Assembly (NCBI GenBank): GCA_002633005.1
Contig: NMRA01000229.1
Coordinates: forward strand, 72,713-103,013
Direction of reading: 5' to 3'
Source of the DNA: Phoronis australis
Taxonomy: Eukaryota; Phoronida; Phoronidae
Length of the DNA stretch: 30,301 nt
Shown: piece by piece, positions 9,619-20,090 of the stretch
Position numbering within the stretch: the stretch's first letter is position 1
How the letters are laid out: every line of letters starts with the position of its first letter
Made by a program: the position numbers and the translations under genes
Notes under the pieces: generated by a model
The model's database searches: none
The model's input: only the letters and a program-made list of their open reading frames with translations
Told to the model about the DNA's origin: nothing

Positions 9619-9749
9619 ATTGCATTGCTTTCTCCAAATCCTCTACGTTTGACTTTCAGCCATTGGAATTTTCGCAAACAAATCTCTAAAACTGGCCTCC
9701 CATCTTTCTGAGGGAATAAAATTTTCATGTCTCTTCTTGAGCTGAGGTC

Positions 9750-10081
9750 CTAAGTTCTTGAGTTCTTCCAAAAAACATTGGGGTCATTTTCACATGATTC
9801 TTCAACCAGTGTTAATGTATTTTTCAAATACTGCCTTTTTAAAAACCTGAATCTCTTGTCAAAGTAATATCTAGAATTCTTATATTCATACAGTCGCTCC
9901 CTTCGTCGTTTAGTATTTTTTTCTTTGAGAAATACTTTTTCTTTTTGGGCCACGTTTTTCCAAAGTTGCCTTAATTCATCATTCCAAAAGGGCTTGTTTG
10001 CCTTCAATTTTTTCCTCAGATTTTTGTTACAACTTTGAGTACATCTTAAATGCAATTCCATTTCTGTTTTTATAATTTCTC
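9750..10081 (-). pseudogene. LINE linker between endonuclease and RT
   Basis: About 110 codons, strongly basic. The fragment contains ANKPFWNDELRQLWKNV, the K-P-W-W-N-x-E-L segment that precedes the reverse transcriptase in many LINE proteins. It then reads RYYFDKRFRFLKRQYLK and DPNVFWK. An in-frame TGA lies just upstream, and before it ENECRRQYEVDEIYNSL can be read, linking this piece to the endonuclease fragment through a further frameshift near 10139. Confidence 0.8.
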
Positions 10082-10138
10082 AGAGGGAGTTATAAATCTC
10101 ATCAACTTCATATTGTCTTCGACACTCATTTTCTAATA

Positions 10139-10876
10139 TTAAAAGCAACTCTGCAATCGAACTTTTAAAAATCTCATAAAATTTAGTTTAAATCGTTTCC
10201 TATATCGCATATCAAAGGAGTTATTCGTACCTTGATCCTCTACAGATTCGTCACTGATATTCACTGGAACGACACTGTGATCAGGAAGTTTTGACTTTTC
10301 TGACAGTAGTCCCTGTAAATGATGTTCGTCAACTACCTCTGTACAAGCGTTGACCTCAAATTTAAGACAAGACTGGAGCGACTCATGGGGGACAATAATG
10401 TAATCTACAACCGCTCTTCCTCTATGACTTATTGAGGTGAAGTTATCTTTACCTATCTCTTTCCTACCATTCACTATGCAAGTTTTAGAGCCAAACAAAA
10501 AGTCAATCAAACTTCTACCATGACTATTTACAGCTTTATCTGTTACGACTCGTTTATTTACTTGACAATCAACATCTGGAATGTAATCATTCAAGTTACC
10601 CACTCTGGAGTTAAAATCTCCAAATATAACAATGTCATCTGCTATATCTGCATGTAAATATAGCTTGCATAATAGATGGCTATAGAAACTATCCAGACCA
10701 CAACCCCTTGAAGAGTTCTCAGGTGGTAAATAGCAACAAAATACAATTATACAATAGTCTGAGCGTATATGAGTTAGTCTTAAAGCTAATATACCATCAC
10801 ACGAGTTATCAACAATATCAATTTTAAATGTTTTAAACAAATCATTTTTAACAAATATTCCTACTCCTCCCGAACC
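10139..10876 (-). pseudogene. LINE apurinic-type endonuclease, 5'-truncated
   Basis: The frame enters at GSGGVGIFVKNDL (10838-10876) and continues for about 230 codons from the Leu codon at 10840. Counting from there, VIFGDFNSRVG (residues 71-81) is the conserved GDFN motif. SHRGRAVVDYIIV (138-150) matches the S-x-x-G-x-x-x-D-Y-I block, and LPDHSVV (185-191) is the S/P-D-H active-site motif. These belong to the exonuclease-endonuclease-phosphatase fold that nicks target DNA for LINE integration. The N-terminal third, including the first catalytic Asn and Glu, is missing through 5' truncation. The frame ends at 10139 through a frameshift. Confidence 0.9.
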
Positions 10877-11056
10877 TCTATTAGTGAGGCGACTATAGCC
10901 TTTTGCATGATTGTGAAAATTGGCATGTATGTTCTTACTCTGAAGAGGATGGTTGACGATGGTTTTCCGACGACTTTGATTCCTGTGGCGCCTGGCAGTT
11001 TTTTTGCGCCTATGGCTGTATCTCCTAAACTGTCTGCAGGATCTTCACTCAATTTA
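10877..11056 (+). repeat. Array 1 segment between LINE and transposon
   Basis: Starts with the right copy of TCTATTA (10877-10883) and continues TAGTGAGGCGACTATAG, an array 1 sequence. It then passes through the end of a C monomer and an A monomer with the TAGTGG part of its box deleted (GTGGCGCCTGGCAG). It is interrupted within CACTCAATTTA by the DNA transposon. The 63-codon minus-strand frame here is repeat-derived. Confidence 0.85.
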
Positions 11057-12391
11057 ATACCGTATTCGCCATAATAACTGCCCAGGGTGCTTAGAAAAGT
11101 TCAATTCAGGGGGTGGGGCGCTTATAACCCATGCTGTTGAAAACCTGTTGACTAAAAAAGGTAAACAGGGTTTATTCAGTTTGTTCAGGGCCCATGCGTT
11201 GTTTATTCACCCCTGACGAGCCCCTGCTTGCGCGCACCCGAACTCCCAAATGGTATCGGGTAGAATGTTAGGGGGAGTCATGGCCCCCTTGGCCTCCCCC
11301 TAAATCCGCCACTGGGATTAAAGGCAGGTTTAAGTACAAATCTAGGCTACATTGTGCCATCTACATATGATCGGCAACATGAGAAAAATGTTTGGACGAA
11401 CACACCTGTTGTTGTCACGTGACGTTCTGAAGTTCGTCTGCTTTGAGTAAGCGAGCGCGTGCGTGTCACCAGAGTTCATTTGCCAGAGCAGAGACTGTCT
11501 TTTGGCCACAGCCATGCAATCGAGCCACTAGTTGTGCATTGTGTCTAAAGAAATTTGCACAAGCAGTAGGCCTAAACCAGAGCATGTTTCATTCAGCACT
11601 TGCCGGTCTCATGTGCTAAAAACGTTCGACATTTGTCTCGGTAAGGCCCATATTAGTCGCCGTGTGGCTGGATGCGTACATGACAGTTATTTTTCGGTGT
11701 AAGCGTGTGTAAGCATTCATTGTCAGTGGTCATTTTATCAGATATTTGGCTTAAAAACACCAATTATGGTTAATCAAACAATTCATCTTAAAAATAACAT
11801 TTTTATAGCATTAGTAACAGTCGGAAATTAGTGCCAATTTTCATTTCTTGCCAATGCTATGCTACCCGTTTCATGAATGGATAGTTCCCAACTGTCTTTG
11901 ATGACAGGTTCATGTATGTAGCGTGCGCTTCCTGGCCACGTGCTTTTAACACTGGCCAAGCCTTTTATTAGTCTTCGATTCGCGGTTTTCACATGTACAA
12001 AGAAGTTTGGATTCCTGTTGAAAGCAGGAAATACAACGCAATCCCGTAGACAAGTACACTACGTCTGTTCTGAAAGGCCAGACCATTGGTCCTCGCAAGA
12101 TCAGCAAAACTTTGTGTTCATTTTGAGGCTTGGCAGAAGTTTGAAGTGTATAGTCATGGCTCAATACCGACATAGCGGTGAGGCTCGTGGTCTACAAATT
12201 CTGCGCACAATGATTTTTTCAGGACTGTCAGTTATTGATAAATTGTTGACGCTACTATAGAATTTTAAGACTGTAGGTAAGGCATTTTTCGCACGTACAC
12301 GTTCATGAACTGGGCGCTTATTTTAGCAAAGTCTGAAAACGCATGGGGGGGCATTTACAGTGGCATGGGCAGTTATTACAGCGAATACGGT
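11057..12391 (+). mobile_element. Non-autonomous TIR DNA transposon, copy A
   Basis: The left end, TACCGTATTCGCCATAATAA, mirrors the right end, TTATTACAGCGAATACGGT. Array 1 sequence (CAATTTA ... GTGAATTT) resumes on each side, with a probable TA target duplication. Subterminal GGCGCTTAT words recur near both ends. The interior matches 15080-16558 in reverse complement, including CGTTCGACATTTGTCTCGGT-type segments and ACACCAATTATGGTTAATCA. There is no transposase: the 106-codon frame at 11940-12260 is not conserved in the other copy. Length is ~1.33 kb. The superfamily is not assigned. Confidence 0.9.
11260..11325 (+). other. G/C-rich patch specific to copy A
   Basis: The sequence GTTAGGGGGAGTCATGGCCC through CTAAATCCGCCACTGGG lies in the ~170-bp portion of copy A that has no counterpart in copy B. 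It looks like the end of a small nested element, but its left boundary is not clear. Confidence 0.35.
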
Positions 12392-12392
12392 T

Positions 12393-15079
12393 AGTGAATT
12401 TATATAATATCGACAATGGACAACGACGACGACTTTTGGACACATCTGATTACTCAAGTGTGCCACTTGGTGGCAATTTTATTTGTTTACGTTTACCTCT
12501 ATATCTGCAAAGGTCCTCATCGTATTTTTATACTATTTGGCGTACAAGCATTTGTTAGTGAGGTGAGGCTATCTTTTCGTTTTCAGGTGGATTTGACCTA
12601 GTTTGCGCCACCTAGTGGCCATTTTTTATGTTTTCGAGTCTGTTTTTAGCGTCCACCCCTCTATCAACCAAACCGCTTTAAACATGATTGTGAAAATTGG
12701 CATATATGTTCATGCTATGAAGTGGACGGCTGACGATGATTTTCTGATGACTTTGGCTACTATTGCGCCTCATAGTGGCAGTTTCATTTTTTGCGCTCAT
12801 CGCTATATCTCCAAAACCGTTTGCAGGATCTTTATTAAATTTAACAATTGTGTTTATATGATGTTGACAATATAGACGATGATGATTTTGGGATGGTTCT
12901 GGCTACTGGTGTGCCCCCTGGTGGCAATTTTAGTTTACCTCTGTATCTTCAAAGGTCCTCAATGGATTTTCATAAAGTTTTGAATATGAGCATCTATTGG
13001 TGAGATGATGCTGTCCTGTTTTTGGATGGAGTCAATGTTTTTTGCGCTACCTAGTGGCCATTTTTGCTGTTTTTATCCGGTTTTTTGGCATCTACCCCAG
13101 CTTCCATCAATCAAATCATTCTAAGGATGGTTTTGAAAATTGGCTTATATGTTCTCAGTGTGAACGGGACAGTTGACGATGAAAACATTGACTACTGTGG
13201 CGCCTCCTAGTGGTAGTTCTGTTTTGTTTTGCGCCCATAGCTGTATGTCCTAAACCCACTACAGGATCTTTCTTAAAATTTGATTAGTAAGTGTATTTAT
13301 ATGAAGCTAACGCAGACAGTGACTACTTTCAGGCGGATCCAATGAACAGTGTGCCCCTAGTGGCAAATTTATTTTCCGTTTTCCTTTGTTTCTCTGAAGT
13401 TCCGTGACGGATTTCTATGAAAATTGGCGTGTAGCTTTCGATGACTATATTGAATTTCCCATTTTCAGATGGATTGTACATTTTTGCGCCATCCAGTGGC
13501 CATTTTTATGACACATTTACAACTCTAAAGCATACCATTTGCGATACATTCGTGGGTGCATTTCAACGCTCCACTGTTGCTCTTGTTACTGTTTTTAAGT
13601 CTGTTTTTTGCGTCCACTCTTCTATCAACCAAACCGTTCCAAGGATGATCCTGAAAATAAGCATATATGTTCTTACTATAAAGGGGATGGCTGGCGATGA
13701 TTTTCCAACTACATCGACCACTGTGGCGCCTCCTAGTGGCAGTTTTTTTTTGCGCCCACAGCTGTATGTCCTAAACCCTATGCTGGATCTTTACTAAACT
13801 TAGCAAGTTTTTACATGATGTTAACTGTCACGCGAATCTGACTACCAATGTGCCCCTGGTGGCAATTTTAATTTTTAACGTTTACCTCTGTATATTCAAA
13901 GGTCCTCAACGGATTTTCATTAAATATGGAATATAGACATCAATTGGTGCGATGACGCTATCTTACCGTTTTCGGATGGATTCGGCGTATTTTGCACCAC
14001 ATAGTGGCCATTTCTACTGTTTTCGAGTCTGTTTTTAGTGCCCACCTCCCCATTATGATTTTGAAAATTGGTGTTTATGTTCTCAGTGTGATGAGGACGG
14101 CTGATGATGACAGCTTCGAATATCATACTGCCTTCTAATGTTAATTTTTTAACGCCCATAGGTGTAACTTCTAAACCTGTTGCAGGATCTATATTAAACT
14201 TAGTAAGTGTATTTATAAAGCTAACAATAGATGACATCTTTCAGGTGGACGCTTTTCCCCTTGTAGCAATTTTCCTTTGTTTCTCTGAAGTTCCTTGGCA
14301 GATTTTTATGAAATTTGGTAAATAGCTCTTTATTAAAGAAGCAATGGTATCTTCTGTTTTTATATGGATTGGACGTTTTCCCCCATCTAGTGGCCATTTT
14401 TATGATAGAAATAAACAACTCTATAAGCACAGGGTTTGCGGTGCATTCGTGGGTGCAATTCGACGCTGTGCGTTGCTCTTGTTACTGTTTTCGAGTCTGT
14501 TCTTTGGTGTCCACTCCTCCATCATCCAAACGACTCTTAGGATAATTGTGAAAATTGGCATGTATGTTTCTACTCTGAAGAAGACGGCTTGTGATGATTT
14601 TCCGATATCTTTGACTACTTTGGGCCCCCTATTGACAGTTTTGTTTTTTATTGCGCTCATGTCTTTAAATCCTAAACCATTTACATGATCTGTACTAAAT
14701 TTAGCAAGTATATTCATAAGATGTTGACAACAGATGACCACGACTTTTGGACGGATCTGACTACAAGAGTGCCCCCTAGTGGCAATTCTAATTTTTCATA
14801 TTTACCTCTGTGTCTTCAAAGGTTCTTAACAGATTCATAAAATTTGGAATATCGATGATAGCGTCCCGTTTTTGGATGGAATCAAGGTATTTTGTGCCAC
14901 TTAGTGTCCATTTTGCTGTTTTTGAGTTCACCTTCTATCAACCAAAGCATTCTTAGGATGATTTTGAAAATTGGCGTATATGCTCTTACCATGAAGAGGA
15001 CGGTTCATGATGATTTTTCGATGACTAACTTCTGTTGTGCCCCTTAGTGGCAGTTATGTTTTGTTTGTGCTCATGCCTA
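12393..15079 (+). repeat. Array 1 segment between the two transposon copies
   Basis: About six higher-order units lie here. Boxes matching the CTCF-like consensus are at 12605-12618 (C), 12911-12924 (B) and 14769-14782 (B). E monomers lie at about 13508-13590 and 14404-14480, both with GTGGGTGCA followed by TTCAACGCT or TTCGACGCT. The region from about 14815 is the left part of a duplication whose other copy starts near 24540. Many open frames occur, up to 118 codons at 13441-13797. All translate the monomers and are not credible genes. Confidence 0.85.
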
Positions 15080-16558
15080 TACCGTATTCGCCGTAATAAC
15101 CACTCATGCCCCTATAAGCGCCCCACACGCGTTTTCAGACTTTCCTAATATAAGCGTCCAGTCCATGAACGTTTATGTGCGGAAAATGCCTTACCTGCAG
15201 TCCTGAAATTCTACAGTAACATCTTCAATTTATGAATAATATCCGACAGTCCTGAAAAAAATCTTTGTGCGTAGAATTTATAGACCAAGAGCCTTGCCGT
15301 TAAGTCAGTATTTAGCCGTGACTATACACTTCAAACTTCCGCCATGACTCGAAACGAAAACAAAAGTTCTGCTGATATTGGGAGGACCAATGGTGTGGAT
15401 TTTCAGAACAGAAGTGTACTTCTCTACGGGATTGCTTTGTAGATATTTCCCGCTTTCAACAGAAATCCAAGTTTCTTTGTAGGCCTACACGTGAAAACCG
15501 CGAATCGAAGACTAATAAACAGGAAGCGCGCGCTACATACATGAATCTGTTATCAAAGGCATTAGTCGGGAACTAACCATTCATGAAACGGGAAGTGTAG
15601 CATCAGCAAGAAACGAATGTTGAATCTAATTTCCGACACTTTCTAATACTATAAAAGTTTTTTGCGTTATTTTTAAAACAAATTGTTTGATTAACCATAA
15701 TTGGTGTTTTTATCCGATAAAATAATCACTGACAGTGAATGCTTACACGCCCTTACTCCGAAAAATAACTGTCAGATAGTCACATACGCATCCAGCCTCA
15801 CGACGACTAATATGGCCTTACCGAGACAAATGTCGAATGTTTTTCGCACATGAGACCGGCAAGTGCTGAATGAAACATGCTCTGGTTTAGGCCTACTGCT
15901 TGTGCAAATTTCTGTAGATACAATGCACAACTAATTCGTTAGATTGCGTGGCTCTGGCCAAAAGACGGTCTCTGCTCTGGCAAATGAACTCTGGTGACAC
16001 ACACGCGCTCCCTTACTCACAAACGCAGACAACTTCAAAACAAACGTCACATGAAAACAACGTGTGTTGGTCCAGACATTTTCTCATGTTGCCTATCATA
16101 CATGTAGATGGCACGATATCAGCACAGATTTGTTCTTAAACCTGCCGTGATCCCGACTCCACGGGAACGTAAAAATCTTGGGGACTCCAAACTTGGAAAA
16201 CTTAAGGAGAATTTCAGGTAATTTGCTTGAGTCGAAACTGTATTTTTATTCAAGCATTCAAGTTGCCATATCGACAATTGCGAGGTGTGCAGTCAGCGAG
16301 TTTTCGCCCTGGGATTTCAGCACAATTTTCTGTAAAATGATTGTAATTTAGCAGCAAAGTTTGATAGCAATGCTCCACGGTTTTGTAGAAAGTCTTTCAT
16401 AGATTAAAGATATGTCACAGAGCGTAAATATAATGAATTTTAGCTTACGATTTCACCCGTTTCGGAGACCGGTTTTCAACGGCCTTGGGTTATAATAAGC
16501 GCCCCCCTGAAACGAACTTTTCTAAGCGCCATGGGCGGTTATTGCAGCAAATATGGTA
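15080..16558 (-). mobile_element. Non-autonomous TIR DNA transposon, copy B (inverted)
   Basis: It runs from TACCGTATTCGCCGTAATAA to TTATTGCAGCAAATATGGTA, flanked on both sides by TA (15078-15079 and 16559-16560), consistent with a TA target duplication. It is the reverse complement of copy A along nearly its whole length. The exception is a segment near its right end (about 16150-16470) that replaces the 170-bp segment of copy A. No transposase is encoded: a 63-codon frame at 15948-16139 is not preserved in copy A. The insertion split an array 1 A monomer at GCTCATGCC/TATCTCCTAAATC. Confidence 0.9.
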
Positions 16559-17660
16559 TATCTCCTAAATCATTTGCAGGATCTCTACTAAATTTAGCGA
16601 GTATATTCATATGATGTCGACAACAGACGACCACGACTTCGATAGATCTGTCAGTGTTCCCCCTAGTGACAATTTTAATTTTTTATATTTACCTCTGTGT
16701 CATCAAAGGTTCTGAACAGATTTTCATAAAATTGGAATGTAGGCATCTATTAGTGAGATGACGCTATCATCCTGTTTTTGGATGGAATCGAGGTATTTTG
16801 AGCCTCTTAGTGGTCATTTTGCTGTTTTGAGTCCACCCTCTATCTAAGGATGAATTTGAAAATTGACGTATATGCTCTTACTATGAAGAAGACTTTTCAT
16901 GATGATTTTTCAACGACTTCTGTTGTACCCCCTGGTGGCAGGTTCGTTTTTTTACGCTCATGGCTATATCTCCTAAACCACTTGCAGGATTTTCACTAAA
17001 TTTAGCAAGTGCATTGTTATGAAGTTGACAACATACGACAGCTTTTGGACGGATCTGACCCTAGTGACCCTAGTATCAACTTTAGTTTTTTACATTCATT
17101 ATCTTCAAAAGCCCTCAACGGATTTTCATAACATTTGAAATATAGGCCTCCATCGGTGAGATGATGCTGTCTTCTTATTTTCGGATGGATGAGATATATT
17201 GCCCCACCTAGTGGCCATTTTTGCTCTCTGTCTCTCTATCAACCAAATTATTCTAATTGATTTTGACATTTGGGTTGTTAGTGTCAATAGAACGGTTGAC
17301 GATGACAACTTTGACTACTAAGGCGCCTCCTATTGTCAATCGTAGTTTTTTACGTTTACCTTTGTATCTTCATCGGTGCTCAACCGATTTTCATAAAACT
17401 TGGCAGATAGGCATGTCTTATTGAGATGATGCTATCCTCCCCTTTTAGGATGGGTTCAAGGCATTTTGCACCACCTAATGGCCATTTTTATGCGCCCACA
17501 TATTTATATGTGGTTGCATATTGTCGTCATCTCTGTCTGGGCGTCGGGTGTCCGCTGCTGTACCTCCTAAACCTGTGGCAGGATCTTGATGAGATTTGGA
17601 AGATGTGATCTTATTAAACTGGCGACAGACAACGACAAATTTTGTACCTCTCAAACTATG
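16559..17660 (+). repeat. Array 1 segment, duplicated at 24.8-25.9 kb
   Basis: Together with 14815-15079 this forms one copy of a duplication whose partner is about 24540-25880. Shared idiosyncrasies include CATAACATTTGAAATATAGG, GCCTCCATCGGTGAGATGAT, TTTTTGCTCTCTGYCTCTCT and a D monomer reading GTGGTTGCATATTGTCGTC. The duplicates differ mainly by small indels and by transposon copy B. Confidence 0.85.
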
Positions 17661-17689
17661 GTTGTGTCCCGTTGTGGCAATTTTTATGC

Positions 17690-20090
17690 GCCCACATATT
17701 TATATGTGGATGCATTATGCCATCATGTCTGTCCGTCCAGCGTCCGCTGCTCTATCTCCAAAACGCGTCGCTGTATGTTCATGAAATTTTGCACATGTGT
17801 TCCTTACATAATTGGGGCAACATGAGCGAACTTTCGGACGGATCCGACTACGGGTGTGCCCCCAAGTGTCAATTTTAATTTTTTACGTTTACCTCTGTTT
17901 ACCTCAAAAGTCCTGAAGGGATGTTTGTAAAGTTCGGTATATAGGCACCTATTAGTGAGATGACGCTGTCCTGCCGTTTTCGGATGGATTCAGCATAGTT
18001 TGCGCCACCTAGAGGCCATTTTAATGTGCCCACATATTGATATGTGGACGCATTATCCGTCATCTCCGTCTGGCCAGCCGGCAATCCGTCCGGCCGTTTG
18101 TCCGGCGTCCACTGCTCTATCTCTAAAAAGCCTTGACGTATCTTCATGAAATTTGGCACGTGTGTTCTGTTCATAAATGGGACGGCATGAGTATACTTTT
18201 GGATGGATCTGACTACCGGTGTGCCCCCTAGTGGCAATTTTTGTTTTTTACGTTCACCTCTGTATCTTCAAAACTCCTGATCGGATTTTCATAAAATTTG
18301 GTATATAGGCACCTATTAGTGAGGTGATGCTGTCCTACCATTTTTGGATTTAATGTAGTTTGTGCCACCTAGTGGCCATTTTTACTACTTTATTGTCTGT
18401 TTTTTGCACCTACCCATCTATCAACCAAACCACTCAAAGGATGACTTTGAAAATTGGCACGTATGTTCTAACTATGAAATGGATTGCTGAGAATGATTTT
18501 CCGACTATATTGACTACTGTGGCGCCTCCTAGTGGTGGTTTTGTTTTTTTTACCGCCTATGGCTGTATCTTTAAAACCATTCAAAGGATTTTTACTAAAT
18601 TTAGCAAGTGTATTTACATGATGTTGACAACGGATGGCAAGGACTTTCAAACAGATCTAACTTTTGGTGTGCCTCCTGGTGACAATTTCATCTTTTTATG
18701 TTTACCTCTGTATGTTCAAAGTTCCTCAACGTATTTTCATAAAATTTGGCATACAGGCATCTGCTAATGAGGCGACGCTATCTCTCTGTTTTCAGATGAA
18801 TTCGACCTAGTTTGTGCCACTTAGTGGCCACTTTTATTGTTTTCAAGTATGTTTTTTGGCGTTTACTCGTCTATCAACCAAACCGCTTTCAGGATAATTG
18901 TGAAAATTAGCATGTATGTTTCTACTATGAAGTGGATGGCTGACGATGATTTTACGAGTTCGACTACTCTGGCACCCCCTAGTGGCAGTTTTTTTTTTTG
19001 CGCTCATCGCTGTGTCTCCTAAACCATATGCAGGATCTTGACTTAATTTAGTAAGTGTATTCATATGATGTTGACAACGGACGACGACGAGTTTCAAAGA
19101 GATCTAACTTTTCGAGTGCCCCCTAGTGGAAATTTTAGTTTTTATGTTCACCTGTCTGTATCTTCAAAGGTCCTCAACAGATTTTCATAGAATTTTGAAT
19201 ATAGGCATCTGTTGGTGAGATGATGCTATCATCCTGTTTTTGGATGGAATCGAGGTATTTTGCACCACCTGGTGGCCAGTTTTGCTGTTTTCATATCTTG
19301 TTTTTGGTGTCCACCCCTCGATCAACCAAATCATTCTGTGTATGGTTTTGCAAATTGGCCTATATATTTTCAGTGTCAAGAGGGCGTTTGATGATGGCAA
19401 CTGACTACTGTAGCGCCGCCTAGTGGTAGTTTTGTTTCATTTTTCGCCCATAACTGTATCTCCAAAACCCACTGCAGGATCATTATTAAATTTAGTAAGT
19501 GAATTTATGTGAAGATAACAGACGATAACTGTCAGGCAGATCAAACGGACGCTTTGCTCACAATAGGCAATTTCATTTTGTTCTGTTTTCCTTCGTTTCT
19601 CTGAAGTTCCTTGACAGATTTTATGAAATATGGCATGATCCCGTTTTTGGATGGAGTGTACGTTTTTGTGCCATCTAGTGGCCATTTTTATGATACAAAT
19701 AAATAAGCCTAAAAGCACACCCTTTGCGATGCATTCATGGGTGCTATTGTAGTTTTTTACGCTCACCTCTGTATGTTCAGAGGTCCTCAACGTATTTTCA
19801 CAAAATTTGGTATATGGGCATCTATTTGTGAGACAACGATAGCCTTTCATTCGTTTTCGGATGGATTCAACGTAGTTTGCGCCACCTAGTGGCCATTTTT
19901 ACTGTTTTCGAGTCTGTATTTTAGCGTCTACCCCTCCATCAACCAAACCGCTCTAAGTATGAAAATTGGCATGAATGTTCTTACTATGAAGAGGACACTT
20001 GACGATGATTTTCCGATGACTTTGATTCCTGTGGTGCATCCTATTGACAGTTTTTTTGCGCCTATGGCTATATCTACTAAACTGTTTACA
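17690..20090 (+). repeat. Tandem ~2.35-kb higher-order duplication, copy 1
   Basis: D, B, C, A and E monomers occur in the same order as in the next 2.35 kb. Consensus boxes lie at 18221-18234, 18362-18375, 19116-19129 and 19879-19892. The copy ends where an A monomer is cut at GCAGGAT or ACAGGAT and joined to AAATGT...CGCATTATG of a D monomer. That unusual join recurs at about 22433 and 24439. Open frames up to 137 codons are repeat translations. Confidence 0.8.

Larger units (their letters stand above)
7623..10876 (-). mobile_element. 5'-truncated non-LTR retrotransposon (LINE)
   Basis: The minus strand encodes, in order, the end of an apurinic-like endonuclease, a linker, a reverse transcriptase and a C-terminal Cys/His-type region. 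These are followed by a ~165-bp 3' UTR and a tail of TAA/AATA repeats. The 5' end is cut within the endonuclease, starting at Gly-Ser-Gly-Gly-Val-Gly, with no N-terminal half. A 7-bp duplication, TCTATTA, flanks it. Insertion into array 1 by target-primed reverse transcription with 5' truncation explains all of this. Several frameshifts and stops make it non-functional. Domain order says endonuclease-type LINE; I do not assign a clade. Confidence 0.93.

Noticed and set aside
11940-12260. 106-codon open frame inside transposon copy A
   Set aside because: The same region of copy B is not open in the matching frame, and no transposase motif is visible.
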